This document shows positions 1-10,205 of a DNA stretch of 48,158 bases, piece after piece. The notes below the pieces were generated by a model. It was given only the letters and a program-made list of their open reading frames with translations. It had not been told where the DNA came from and did not search any database. Both the position numbers and the translations under genes were made by a program. This stretch comes from Blattamonas nauphoetae (lineage: Eukaryota > Preaxostyla > Oxymonadida), in the NCBI GenBank assembly GCA_033064195.1, contig JARBJD010000453.1:1-48158 (forward strand), read 5' to 3'. Every line of letters starts with the position of its first letter. The stretch's first letter is position 1.

Positions 1-1637
1 AAGGACAAGAAACAATCATTCCACTGACTGGTAATCAGGATATATTGTCAAATCGACGATTCCTTCATTATTCACAATAACAACAACTTTAAAAGTCAAA
101 TTTGGGACATTACCCCAGACAAAGTAGGATCCTACTCAAATGAGAGAATATTTATGTTCGTTGGACTGAAGCATTCGGCATCAATCTTTAGTAGATTTAC
201 TGTTCTTCACAACAATCAAAGAATCATCAGCACAGCAAACAATGACGTTTCAATGGAGTCTCACATCTACAATATGATCAAACCAAAGAGTCAATTGGAG
301 AATCGTAAGCATGCACATACACCATGGCAGAATGCTTGGAATCATGACGAATCTGTTGCTGGTGTCTATATTCCATTGTCAGACTTCACATCGGTGTGTC
401 ACAAGCCGGCCATTTCACTGATACAATTAAATGATTCGTGTGTCAATCAACCTTGAAGATCTTCTCATTTTCTCTGAATGACTGACTATCCAAAATGTCT
501 TTTTGGTGATTTGAAGTAAAGTGTGTACATCAATGAAGATGCATTCGTTTGCTGTCCAGTTAATCCTGAACTCACTTTGAAGAACACACTTCGACCTACA
601 TTGGTTCAACAAAACCACCAATTCATCACACAATTGCAGATTGTCAACAACATCGTCCATGGTTTTTCCACTCTTCTTGCAAACTGCACCAAGAATTTCG
701 TTCAGATTGGCCAATCATTTAGGATATCAGCAGTGACTCAAGACATTTATTACAACTCAGCTGGAACAGTTGCAAAAGAACCAGAATTTGTGGATCAGTA
801 CATCTCACTGAACACTATTGATTATCAAATCGATGATGTATATTGCATGAGTGCTGGATACAAAATGAAAGAAATCGCGAAAGAGAGTCTGAAGAAGATG
901 TACCAGGATCGTCCTGGAACAATACCAGCTGAAAAGATTTCATTCTATCCATTTCAGAAGACACCAACGGCAACAGGGATTGATTGTACTCAACAGATGG
1001 TTCTCGTCAATGCCAAGGATATTATGCTCCTCTTCCGTCACTACGATAATGAAGTCACCTGTTTCCACAATCCAATGCAGAAAGATCTTCGTGTTCATCT
1101 TCTCAATAAATATTATCCAGAAAACTGACATCAACAATTGGAGCTCGCTTTTATCAGTTCGCATTGTCGACTCTCAATCTTGATTCCTACCTGACTGTTC
1201 CAGATGATTTGGAGCGTTCATTGACGGATTCTCTCGTTGAAGAACATCTCGAAGGTGGTAGAACATATCCCAATGAAACAATGGCACGAGTACGACCAAT
1301 TCATGACAATACCTTCCTCTTATGCTTTTCAACTCAACGAAGTGGATGTCCAACAAACTGCAATGATTCAATCAGTTCAAGAGGTCAGAATGTTCCCGTC
1401 ACTTTGAGGTCAAGTCCGATTTACCAGGGTCTGATTGATACATACTACAATGTTCTCGATCCAAGTCAAAAGGGTGGAGATATGACAACATTTACGCATC
1501 CTCCAGCACCGATTCTAGCAACAACTGCAACAACATGGTGGGTCTTACGATTTGAAAATGACGAACCTAGAGTTGAGTACTATCCCAATCACACACTGAA
1601 AGCATTGCACAAGGAACTCGGAATACCGAAATCGTAA
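1..1637 (+). pseudogene. Capsid-like structural block A of the virus-like element (broken)
   Basis: This is plus-strand coding sequence running in from the left edge. Its C-terminal part aligns by eye with the C-terminal parts of blocks B and C. Shared features are a stretch reading PPxPILA, then an aromatic pair before RFEN or WIEN, then a short basic helix before the stop. The beta-rich, Asn/Ser/Thr-rich composition suits a jelly-roll capsid protein, but that is inference; it could be another virion structural protein. The block is broken. Confidence 0.45.
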
Positions 1638-1656
1638 AACAGTAAAACAAAATAAT

Positions 1657-1682
1657 GATATTGTATTTTTATTTTTCTATAA
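1657..1682 (+). promoter_or_regulatory. AT-rich motif before block B (virus-like element)
   Basis: A TATTTTTATTTTT run lies directly before the ATG at 1683. Very similar runs precede the starts at 3398, 6052, 7324 (minus), 7521 (minus) and 8058 (minus). The repeated position just before start codons suggests a promoter element belonging to this element. That is inference. Confidence 0.4.
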
Positions 1683-3358
1683 ATGAGAAGTATCAGAGCA
1701 AATCAATCCAAACCAACATCGACATCAATTGAGCAAATTGAAGTGCAATCATATCTGCCGAAACAATGGGATTCAGTGCCGCACGTTTATTCCATTCAAG
1801 AAGTGCATCCAACAAATCCTCCCATGCCATGCAGAATCACAGACGAAATTGAAGTTCCATTGTGCTATGACGGTCATGATGTGACTGAGTTTTCGAAGAG
1901 TCATTTACGAATAAATCTAACAATCACTGTGCCATATGTGAAACCATCTGGTGCATTTACAGCAGATTGAACATACGGAATGTTCTACGGATATAAGTCA
2001 TCATCAGATGCAATTCGAGACATGAGACTCGTTGATAGTCAAGGAAACATCATTGACAATACACTTCAGAATAATCATGTTCACGAATCATTTCTGTATC
2101 ACACTTTCAAGTCACATGAAGAGAAAACAACATGAAGCATTGTTATAGCCTTTGGGAAAATGTTCAGAGAATGGATCCAAGCGTGTGTGGATACTATTAT
2201 ATTCCAGTCGATGCTGCTTCTTCAAACATCACATTTACGATACCATTGGTCATTCCGTTTGTTAATTTGCTTCCGCTGAGTACATTTGATCAGTATCCTA
2301 ATTCCATCTTTGGCAATCTCCGGTTAAGATTTCATTTGACAACAGATTCACTTGTGTATTGTCCTGTTCAAATTTCTTCTGTCGTTCGAAAATGTTTGTT
2401 TGAAAACAGTATAGATCAACGACCAGGGATGACGCTTTCGACTCTGGCTGGGACTCCAAAATAGAATTAATGTATCACGGAGAATTCTCAACTTTAACAC
2501 AGGAATTTACCCAGATCGGAAATCCAGTTCTCCAATCAGATCAGTTTGGACCCTCGACAGCAACCCTTTCCCATCTGTTTCTCCAAAATCGGTGACTTCA
2601 ACTGTTCTTTCTTCATCGGTGGATAAAGTTACTTCGATTTGCTACGGATATCAAATCACTGATGCAACGAAGCAATCTCTTCAACACATATTCAAAGACT
2701 CTTTATGTTCTGAAAGCAGAAAGAATTGACACTCAATCATTTCAATCAAAAGCAAATGCAATGGGAGTGAGATCAAACATCAGTATCAAACTCAACAATC
2801 TCATGAATCTTATGTGCTTATTCTCGGAAAGACCAAACGAATGTACAGTCTTCAGAAATCCTCAATACGTTACTCAATTCGAAATGCTTGGAAGCAACTT
2901 TCCTAATTTCCCAATGTCAACAACATCACCAGAGTTCTATCAAATGATGATGGTTAATGGGGATTTTATTGGTTGTTCTGCTACTGAAGAGTTTGAAAAT
3001 TCTATTTGTTCAACTCGTGTCTACAACGACAGAGGAAAGATTTCAAGAGAAGAAGAGCAACAACAGATGCAACTTGTTTCACTTTTATGGTTCCAACTGA
3101 TCGAAGTGAAATTGCAGGTGGAGAAGAAGGTATTTTGACAGCAGAATCAGTGAATATTGTCTACAGAGGAACACCAATCAATCAGGAGAACTGGATCCAT
3201 ATTTCACATCAACTCCAGAAGGTCCTCCTCCACCAATTCTCGCATTACATCAAGCTACATACTGGTTGTTCTGGATCGAAAATGGACAACCACGGGTGAG
3301 ATATGTTATTGATCGTCGACTCCAAGAAGCATATGAAGAAGTGAAGAGAGGTTATTAA
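1683..3358 (+). pseudogene. Capsid-like structural block B (broken paralog of A)
   Basis: This is a second structural block in the same order and orientation as block A. It starts with an ATG right after the AT-rich motif and ends with the same C-terminal pattern (PPPPILALHQ, then WIENGQPRV). Its 3' half is nearly the same as block C (5256-6011), so one arose from the other by duplication. The capsid assignment is inferred. The block is broken. Confidence 0.45.
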
Positions 3359-3369
3359 ATAGAACAAAT

Positions 3370-3397
3370 ATGATATTTTATTTTTGAAGAAACACAA
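3370..3397 (+). promoter_or_regulatory. AT-rich motif before the 135-residue gene, copy 1
   Basis: The run ATATTTTATTTTTGAAGAA lies about 10 bases before the ATG at 3398. The same run, with one extra A, precedes the second copy at 6052. It is a putative promoter of the virus-like element. Confidence 0.4.
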
Positions 3398-3804
3398 ATG
3401 GTGAAGCGATACTTCTCAATTCAGAATTCTCACACTGCTCAACTTCCTCCTGATTTTGTTAATTCAAGAAAACAAAATACATCTATTTCCTTGACTGTAA
3501 ACTCATTCATGTGAAGGAGGAGATCGGTGATGCATCGACAGTCATATCCAAAGATATTCATCAAAATTTCACGATCCATGCTGATTGGATTCAGACTGAT
3601 GCACACAATGATTCATATGTTGCTTTCTGTAACGAACAAATAGCTAAACGAAAGAAATGGGCATTCAGTACTCGACAGTCCATAGTGAAGATCTGGTTCA
3701 AGGACAGTTCTGGTGAATCAATAGAGATGGAAACATCAGAGACAATCAATGGAAAAATAACCAAGGAGTATTATGAATATCTGGTTGATCTGATGTTGGA
3801 ATAG
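3398..3804 (+). pseudogene. Virus-like element 135-residue protein, copy 1 (broken)
   Basis: This gene sits 39 bases after block B and is the counterpart of the open frame at 6052-6462. It shares the motifs FYDCKL-like N-terminus, HxDWIQTDAHND and ETINGKI. The function is unknown. Its fixed place directly behind a capsid-like gene, in both copies, suggests a virion or assembly protein. This copy is broken; the second looks whole. Confidence 0.5.
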
Positions 3805-3839
3805 TAAAAGGTGTATAATATTTTTGAATTTGATCATTG

Positions 3840-5220
3840 AAGATGGTAAAATAACCGAAGAGAAGAGCCTTCCCACGTTCGTACGAGCTTCCTATAGACA
3901 CCCTGATACTCCTTTGGGGATCGTTCTATCGCGATCCTTCTAAATGACTGCTGCTGGCGAAGTCCTTGAAGGGCTAAGTCTTGGGTGGGCATGATTTACG
4001 GGCACATCCAAGTGCTGCCAACATGAACCCCGGGACAATCTTTCGATCATCCGTCTCCAATCCAACCTCCAATTCGTTCTGCGCATCAGTCACCAGGGCA
4101 CCATTTTGCCTGAGTATCTTGGAACATTACGTCGAGGGCTCTGTACTTGAACTTGTTCTGAAACTCCTCTTCATATACAAATTAAAAATCAGAAAGTTAA
4201 AAAGTTTAACGTTTATTTTGGATCACCCATATCTCAGGAACGAATGCTCAGATCACTCTGAAAACATCAGAAATGAACTCAGCAGATCGGGATTGACCTT
4301 GGAAGAGGTTTGTATGGTCGAAGCTCAAAATTGTATTGTTCAAATTTTGTCTGGATCTCCTCTTCATATACAAATTAAAAATCGATAAAAATAAATCAGC
4401 GTTAATTTTGAGATCACCCATAACCCCGAAATACTTCTCAGATCACACGAAACACGTCGTATATAAACTCGTCAGACCGATATTAACCTTGTCAGAACAC
4501 TTTTGGATGATCGCAAAAATAAAGGTTAATTTTGAAAAATTCATTTTTTTACTTACCTTATATGGTGATGAAAAAAGTGAAAAAATCAAATATGACCAAA
4601 ACAATCCACGGATGGTCCCGATGCATGGGGAGGTAGTGCACGTCATTCTGGTGCATTCTGAGCGTGCCCATGCTCCGTGGACTTGTGGACCTTCGCGAAG
4701 CTTAGGCTCTTCAGAGCCGATGTGAACCAACCAAAATGCAAATGAAATTTTTTTGGCGATCCACCTGGGGCACCTGGGGCACTTTTGGACAGTCAATAGT
4801 ATTTGGAAAACACTCATGAAAGACAACACCAATGAAAAATCCACACAATCCACCACCGCCAATGTTCCTATCATTTCTATTCATTCTAAGTATACCTCTA
4901 CTCATGTGGCCATGTGGACTTCATGAAGCTTAGGCTCCTTAGAGCCGTTGTGGACCGGACCTCCAAAAATAAAAACCAATTTAAAAGCCGATCCACCTGG
5001 GGCACCTGGGGCAGTCAATAGGATTAACGAACGACTACCAAATGATCGTACCGATTGATCTGGTCCTGGATCGACTGAAATCCATTTTGGAGCTCATTTT
5101 ATCAAAATAAAGTAAGAATTAGGTCCAAAATTCATCAAAATCGAAGAAGAAATGTGTGTTTTTGAGGTTGAAAGTGATTTATTCCGTGCTTACTGTGATC
5201 CTCGGAGGTATCGATTTTCG
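3840..5220. repeat. Non-coding insert with two pairs of imperfect tandem repeats
   Basis: This stretch separates structural blocks B and C and shows no convincing gene. It holds a pair of about 193-bp repeats starting at 4164 and 4357, both opening with CTCCTCTTCATATACAAAT and then diverging. A second pair, spaced about 230 bp, lies near 4675 and 4907; its parts share AAGCTTAGGCTC and CCACCTGGGGCACCTGGGGC. The translated frames over the first pair resemble each other only because the DNA is repeated. It may be a decayed insertion or duplicated non-coding DNA. Confidence 0.5.
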
Positions 5221-5255
5221 CCAACTATACTACTACCACAGTTCTTGCTTCATCT

Positions 5256-6011
5256 GTGGACAAAGTCACGACAGTTTGTTCTGGATATCAAATCACTGAT
5301 GCAACGAAACAATCGCTGATAAACATATATTCGAAGACTCTTTATGTTCTGAAAGCAGAAAGAATTGACACTCAATCATTTCAATCAAAAGCAACAGCGA
5401 TGGGAGTGAGATCGAACATTAGTATCAAACTCAACAATCTCATGAATCTCATGTGCTTATTCTCGGAAAGACCAAACGAATGTACAGTCTTTAGAAATCC
5501 TCACTATGTTGGTCAATTCGAAATGCTTGGATCCAACTTTCCCAATTTCCCAATGTCAACTATCTCACCAGAGTTCTATCAAATGATGATGGTGAATGGT
5601 GATTTCATTGGTTGTTCTGCAACGGAAGAGTTTGAGAATTCCATTTGTTCATCTCGCGTTTATAAATATATCTTCAATAGAGAAGAAAAACAAAGATCTA
5701 GAAGAAGACCCATCACAGATGAGACATGCTTCACATTCATGGTTCCAACAGATCGAAGTGAAATCGCTGGTGGGGAAGAAGGGATTTCGACAGCCGAATC
5801 GGTGAACATTGTCTTCAGAGGAACACCAATCATTCAAGGTCAGCATGATCCATATTTCACATCAACTCCAGAAGGTCCTCCTCCACCAATTCTCGCATTA
5901 CATCAAGCTACATACTGGTTGTTCTGGATCGAAAATGGACAACCACGGGTGAGATATGTTATTGATCGTCGACTCCAAGAAGCATATGAAGAAGTGAAGA
6001 GAGGTTATTAA
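5256..6011 (+). pseudogene. Capsid-like structural block C (partial copy)
   Basis: This is an open 251-codon stretch nearly identical to the 3' half of block B. It contains MGVRSNISIKLNN, EMLGSNFPNFPMST and PPPPILALHQ, and ends KRGY. It is a partial copy, so it is not expected to make a full structural protein. The pair formed by blocks B and C, each followed by the 135-residue gene, shows that a unit of about 1.2 kb was duplicated. Confidence 0.55.
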
Positions 6012-6024
6012 ATAGAACAAATAT

Positions 6025-6051
6025 GATATTTTATTTTTGAAGAAAACACAA
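6025..6051 (+). promoter_or_regulatory. AT-rich motif before the 135-residue gene, copy 2
   Basis: The run ATATTTTATTTTTGAAGAA precedes the ATG at 6052, as in the first copy at 3370. It is a putative promoter of the virus-like element. Confidence 0.4.
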
Positions 6052-6462
6052 ATGGTGAAGCGATACTTCTCAATTCAGAATTCTCACACTGCTCAACTCC
6101 CTCCTGATTTTACCAATTCAAGAAAACAAAAATACATCTACTTTCTCGACTGCAAACTCATCCATGTGAAAGAAGAGATTAGTGATGCATCGACAGTCAT
6201 TTCAAAAGATGTACCGCAGCACCTCACAATCCATGGTGATTGGATCCAGACTGATGCACACAATGATTCATATGTTGCTTTCTGCAACGAACAGATTGCG
6301 AAGCGAAAGAAGTGGGAATTAAGTACTCGACAATCAATTGTGAAGATCTGGTTCAAAGACAGTTCTGGTGATTCAATTGAGTTGGAAACATCAGAGACAA
6401 TCAATGGAAAAATAATCAAAGAGTATTATGAATTGCTTGTTGATCTCATGTTGGAGTACTAA
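6052..6462 (+). CDS. Virus-like element conserved protein, copy 2 (open frame)
   Basis: This frame encodes 136 residues starting MVKRYFSIQNSH. I do not recognise the family. It has alternating hydrophobic stretches compatible with a small beta-rich fold, an HGDWIQTDAHNDSYVAF segment and a C-terminal ETINGKIIKEYY helix-like segment. It lies 40 bases behind a capsid-like block, like the first copy at 3398. Its last 17 bases overlap the end of the S74 gene on the other strand, so the two genes converge tail to tail. A minor structural or assembly role is inferred from position only. Confidence 0.55.
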   Translation: MVKRYFSIQNSHTAQLPPDFTNSRKQKYIYFLDCKLIHVKEEISDASTVISKDVPQHLTIHGDWIQTDAHNDSYVAFCNEQIAKRKKWELSTRQSIVKIWFKDSSGDSIELETSETINGKIIKEYYELLVDLMLEY

Positions 6463-7324
6463 TCAGTGATTTATATTTTTGAATGAGTTCATTGATGAGT
6501 GTCTGTTGTTGTCCGACGATAGAGGATAATTCCTGAATGGCTTTCACACAGAAGCAAGAGAGTTCTGCGTAATCAACTTGAAGACAATCTGGATTGGAAT
6601 CATTCACGACTTCAGGGAATATTTCTTGGATCTGTTGAGCAATCACACCAATGTGTTTCTTCTCACTTTCCTTCTTCAAGCATTCACATTTCTCTTTGCA
6701 GTGCTTCAAGTGTTCTTCATCTGTCTCATTTTCAATTTGCTTTGTCACTTTGTTGATCTTCGAGTCGAATGTGTTGAATTGGTACTGCACAATTTCAACT
6801 TTATTCAGTTGTTCAAGAACATCAGGGTATGGTTCAATATTCCTTTTCACTCTTCTGTCTGATAGCTGAGAAAAACTTCCAGTTGGTGATATTGAAAACA
6901 CTCCTGAACCTGTGTCCTCATCGTAGTAATACAAAGCTGGTGAGTCGCATGGTGACCACATAATAATGCCATCACCATTGAACTGAATTCCAGAAGTTTC
7001 TGCAATCGATTGTGAGATTGATATGCCAGACTTAAATGTTGAAGCCGGATATGTTCCAGGATACTTCGGAAGCGATCCCTCTGATATATTCCACTTCGCT
7101 CCATTCACATTGATCAATCCTCCAATTTCTGGTGTCGTGATCGATCCATTTGTGCTGACTACTTTTTGGATTGATGATATCGCTGTCTTATGTGCTTCTG
7201 TTGTCTTCTGAAGTGAGTCAATCACTGCTGCATTCTCGTTGGTCGTCGAGAGATTATGATCAATCATTTTCTCAATCATTTGTGAATTGTATTTTTGTCG
7301 ATTCATTTTTGGTTGCACTTTCAT
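6446..7324 (-). CDS. Peptidase S74 (intramolecular chaperone) domain protein
   Basis: This frame encodes 292 residues. The C-terminal half has the S74/endosialidase-chaperone pattern: an SDRRVKRNI motif near residue 155, a charged helical stretch, IGVIAQQIQEIFPEVV near 225, VDYAEL, and a final coiled-coil-like helix. In characterised phage tail spikes and fibres this domain trimerises the upstream fibre and then cleaves itself off at the Ser of the SD motif. The N-terminal half has Gly/Ser-rich fibre-like sequence (GSITTPEIGGLINVNGAKW). A surface fibre or spike of the virus-like particle is the likely role, by analogy. The ATG at 7324 follows an AT-rich run. The frame is open throughout and its start abuts the next small gene upstream. 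Confidence 0.75.
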   Translation of the reverse strand: MKVQPKMNRQKYNSQMIEKMIDHNLSTTNENAAVIDSLQKTTEAHKTAISSIQKVVSTNGSITTPEIGGLINVNGAKWNISEGSLPKYPGTYPASTFKSGISISQSIAETSGIQFNGDGIIMWSPCDSPALYYYDEDTGSGVFSISPTGSFSQLSDRRVKRNIEPYPDVLEQLNKVEIVQYQFNTFDSKINKVTKQIENETDEEHLKHCKEKCECLKKESEKKHIGVIAQQIQEIFPEVVNDSNPDCLQVDYAELSCFCVKAIQELSSIVGQQQTLINELIQKYKSLISTPT

Positions 7325-7521
7325 AGAAAATAAAAAATGACAACACCCTCATGAACATACGTCACCGGCACATTCTTTCTGACATACTCAGAGACTAGTG
7401 AACAGTTCTCTTCTCTCATTGATTCAATTAATGCTTGTTCCGAACATACTCGACGTCTTTCGTTGTACAACAAACTCGCGGGAGTTTGGCGCCTCTCACG
7501 ATTCTCTTCAGTTGGATTCAT
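7321..7521 (-). CDS. Small hypothetical protein of the virus-like element
   Basis: This is a 66-codon frame opening MNPTEENRERRQTPASLL and ending in a short hydrophobic tail (VVIFYFL). It overlaps the start of the S74 gene by four bases, giving an ATGA-type stop/start overlap that suggests tight packing. An AT-rich motif lies directly upstream. The function is unknown; it could be a small accessory or membrane-tail protein, or a chance frame. Confidence 0.4.
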   Translation of the reverse strand: MNPTEENRERRQTPASLLYNERRRVCSEQALIESMREENCSLVSEYVRKNVPVTYVHEGVVIFYFL

Positions 7522-7556
7522 TTAATACAAATTAAAAAAATCAAAAATAAAAAAGA
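7522..7556 (-). promoter_or_regulatory. AT-rich motif before the 66-codon gene
   Basis: On the minus strand, TTTTTTATTTTTGATTTTTT lies 10 to 35 bases before the ATG at 7521. It matches the runs before other genes of the virus-like element. It is a putative promoter. Confidence 0.4.
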
Positions 7557-7653
7557 ACAACGAGTTTTATTTCTGTTGATCTTTTTGAAGTAACCAATTT
7601 GGTAATTTTCTTTTCACGTACTTCATCCAGATTTTGGCACAGATTGGTTGATA

Positions 7654-8058
7654 TTATTCGAACGATTCTGGTTTCATCTTCAAGAAACTTGGAGGTTTTG
7701 CTCTCAACATGTTCTTCACCATTTGACTGATCTGTTCTTTTGATAGTCTGACGTATATCTCCTCCGATGCACAGGAAAGTTTTCTGACGTCTGCGATTTG
7801 ACGGATCAGTTGAGGTTGGTTTCGTCGCCATTTCTTTGTGTCATAGTTCATCCAAGTTGGGTTATCGATGTCAACATATTTTTGGAATAATTGTTTTAAA
7901 GTTTTGAAATTGACAATCAGTTCTGGTTTCCACAATCCTAATTTCATGAGAAATAAATGATTCTGACAAAGAAAATTCATGATATCACTGTCCTTTCGAT
8001 TGGGATTAGTGTATTCTAAAATTTGCTCAAGTTCTTCGATGAGTTCTAGCTGTGTCAT
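7654..8058 (-). CDS. Hypothetical helical protein of the virus-like element
   Basis: This is an open frame of 134 residues starting MTQLELIEELEQILEYTN. It is rich in Leu, Lys, Gln and Trp and is predicted helical by eye, with no signal peptide or membrane segment. I do not recognise it. It is the outermost gene on the right side and is preceded by the element's AT-rich motif (8059-8094), which supports it being a real element gene. Confidence 0.5.
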   Translation of the reverse strand: MTQLELIEELEQILEYTNPNRKDSDIMNFLCQNHLFLMKLGLWKPELIVNFKTLKQLFQKYVDIDNPTWMNYDTKKWRRNQPQLIRQIADVRKLSCASEEIYVRLSKEQISQMVKNMLRAKPPSFLKMKPESFE

Positions 8059-8094
8059 TTAGTACAAAATAAAAAATTCGAAAAATAAAAAATC
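8059..8094 (-). promoter_or_regulatory. AT-rich motif at the right margin of the virus-like element
   Basis: On the minus strand the run TTTTTTATTTTTCGAATTTT ends some 15 bases before the ATG at 8058. It is the same type of run as at 1657, 3370, 6025 and 7522. Confidence 0.4.
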
Positions 8095-8465
8095 TCCTTT
8101 GTTTTTTCAAAAGTGAAAATACTCGATAACTACCGATCCGATTTCAATAATTCTTGCACCAATGAATTCGCCGTGTCGGATATGACCTTAGATGAGAGTT
8201 TGATCAAGATCTGAGAACATCGATTTTTCTTCATTTTGGCATGTCTCCAAAAAAATGATATATGGCAAAAATCAATATTGTTCACAAATTTTTGTACAAT
8301 CGTTTTTATATCATGTTTGACATCCATTCTGTGAAATTTGAAGTTGATTTGACGAACAACTACTGTTTTCAAAACTTGATTTTGAAGTGTCCCGTAACTT
8401 TTTAAAAATCGTCATTAAAACCCCTCTACACAGATATATTGCCAGGGTAAATCCTCGGAAAATTA

Positions 8466-8540
8466 TGGACGAGTAGTCGAGTGGTAAGTGCACGTACCAC
8501 TAGGCTAGGAGTCCCAGGTTCGAACCCCGGAGGAAGCAAT
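8466..8540 (+). other. tRNA-like A-box/B-box sequence, not a full tRNA
   Basis: TAGTCGAGTGGTAAG resembles a pol III A box and GGTTCGAACCCC is a near-canonical B box, spaced as in a tRNA. I could not fold an acceptor stem or anticodon arm, so this is probably a tRNA relic or the head of a tRNA-derived SINE. Confidence 0.3.
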
Positions 8541-8577
8541 AATTTGTCCGACGTCGGATTGCAAAAATGAGATAAAT

Positions 8578-8662
8578 GTCAGAAACAGGGATCGCAACCC
8601 TGGGCCTTAGGGACTTGCCAACACACCAGGCAATAAAACCCACCAGCTTCCTCCCTCCATAA
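8578..8662 (-). other. Second tRNA-like sequence, opposite strand
   Basis: On the minus strand a TTGCC/GGCAA stem encloses a GG-containing D-like loop. It is followed by a CAGGG/CCCTG stem around a seven-base TTGCGAT loop, like a T arm. The space between them is too short for a normal anticodon arm, so this is not a standard tRNA. It lies about 40 bp from the first relic and points the other way. Confidence 0.25.
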
Positions 8663-9764
8663 GGTTTTGCACTTTTTTTGCCTATATGCAAAATCGAGTC
8701 CTCTATCGATTGCGAGTGGTTTCGAGTCCCGATCTCTGCTCGTTGTCGAGAGACGAGTGTTTTCTCAAAAGAGGTTCACTTTTTTTCGAACTTTTTTGAA
8801 CGAAGAATAACTCAGATCTCGACGAATACTCAACCGATCTTCATCTGATTTCTTTTGATCGATGAGTCACATCGTCCTCGAGATTTTAGTTTTAGTTTCA
8901 AGAATTTTCTCAATCAGGTTCCCAAATAAGCGCCAAATTAATCATATTGAAAAATCAAAAGTCGAAAAAGTGACTAAATTTGCGAAATAAAGTAAAAATT
9001 TACTTCCAAAATGGACGTTTTTCAAGAGGTCAAAATATTGGACATATTTTTAGAATTTAGGCCAAATATTGATGTCATCAAAATGTCATAAATTCCTTTT
9101 AATACAAGATTCAAAAATGGTCAATCGGAATTGACTTTCAACTTCGGTTTTCAACGATTATTTCAATCGGGTTCCCAATTCGCTTCTATAACTACTCATG
9201 TTTCGGATTAATGAAAAGTGCGGTTTATTTAAACATATATTATATGACCTTGATTTGACTTGAAATTAATGTAAGGAGAGGTCCAGGACACTGAATAAAC
9301 CAATAAACGGAAGGTTTTGGTGGTCTGGAACCAATTGTCCACGATCAACCCATATTTCCACATATAATCCCAGAAAATCCCAGTTGGGAAAACCTCAATA
9401 TTTCTGCTGTTCCCAATTAGTTCACCAACACTATAGTGGAGAAACTGCGAATCCCAACCATCCCCAAAATCTCAGGGGATGGGACTGGGAGAAACGGTAA
9501 CTCTCGATTATGGGTTCCGATTTTTCTCCGGTCAGTGACCATCAGTACATTTCGGTGAAAACTGACCAGTCAGTGCCGGTCAGACAAGCCTATCCTTTCC
9601 CGATTATTGTGTCAATCACACAGAAAGAAGGTGCGAAATGAAAAGTGAACTCAAATGTAAACTATGCCTCAAAGTAGCATGTCTCAATCAAAAAGAGTTA
9701 AGGTTGATGATACCTTACTCAGTCGGAGGGAGTATCCAAGTCAAAAGGAGTCGCTTGATAATTC

Positions 9765-10205
9765 TTATTGCGAGAATGTCAAGCTATGAATTGTGTCTGG
9801 AGAGTGGTCATCTATCCCTTCGATTTCTTCTGGATTGCGGCTGGTGTTTTCCATCATCAGTTTGATTTTGTCTTGACAGGAAGCAGGGAGCGAAGACGAA
9901 TCGTCGTGAGCGATTGGAAATTCAATTAATAAAGATGGGTGAGCCAGCGAATGGAGAGAGTTGTAAAAGTCATTGGTCGAAGGGAAGTGTGAACTGAGGC
10001 TGGAATAGGACGGAGATTTCGAAGAGTGATCACAGATCGAATCATCGTTCGTTGAGAGGAGTGAGATATCGCTGACGGACTGAGGGGATGGAGTGGGGGA
10101 GGGAAAACCGTCATCTGTCAAAGAAGAGGATGAGCTGAAGGGGTTGGAAGTTGGAGTCGATGGAGAAGATTGACAATCATCCTTGTTTCTCGAGATCGTT
10201 GTCAA
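9765..10205 (-). pseudogene. Partial decayed copy of the 819-residue gene
   Basis: The minus-strand frame shares clear segments with the middle of the 819-residue protein at 16653-19188: SSPSTPTSNPFSSSSSL versus SSPSTPSSNTFSSSNSL, then SVSDISLLSTNDDS versus SISDLTRLSTNDDS, then MMENTSRNPEEIE versus MMERPSRNPEDIE. The first frame codon is not a strong start, and neither the N-terminal globular region nor the C-terminus is found around it. It is a fragment of a paralog. Neighbouring minus-strand frames up to about 11,600 may be further exons or decayed parts, but I could not match them. Confidence 0.6.

Larger units (their letters stand above)
1..8094. mobile_element. DNA-virus-like element, probably Polinton/Polinton-like (fossil, left end outside window)
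   Basis: This is a block of virus-like genes: three related structural (capsid-like) blocks and two copies of a 135-residue protein on the plus strand, then a peptidase S74 protein and two small genes on the minus strand. Short intergenic gaps carry a shared AT-rich motif. The family assignment is inference from gene organisation, a protein with a phage-type S74 chaperone domain and capsid-like beta-rich proteins. No DNA polymerase B, integrase or packaging ATPase is visible, and the left end lies outside the window. The right boundary near 8,094 is where coding and the AT motif stop; I saw no terminal inverted repeat there. The element is broken, with several breaks in the plus-strand part, while the minus-strand genes look open. 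Duplicated parts that are still clearly alike suggest a fairly recent origin. Confidence 0.5.
8095..9764. other. Long intergenic stretch, no gene seen
   Basis: I find no convincing coding frame here. The stretch holds two tRNA-like box sequences (listed separately) and AT-rich sequence with runs of T. Frames that are open here are short and of random composition. Confidence 0.6.

Noticed and set aside
3981-4725. Two plus-strand frames over the 193-bp repeats that resemble each other
   Set aside because: Their similarity follows from the repeated DNA. Composition is random and neither has neighbours or motifs supporting a gene.
8466-8540. A functional tRNA gene
   Set aside because: The boxes are good but no acceptor stem or anticodon stem can be paired.
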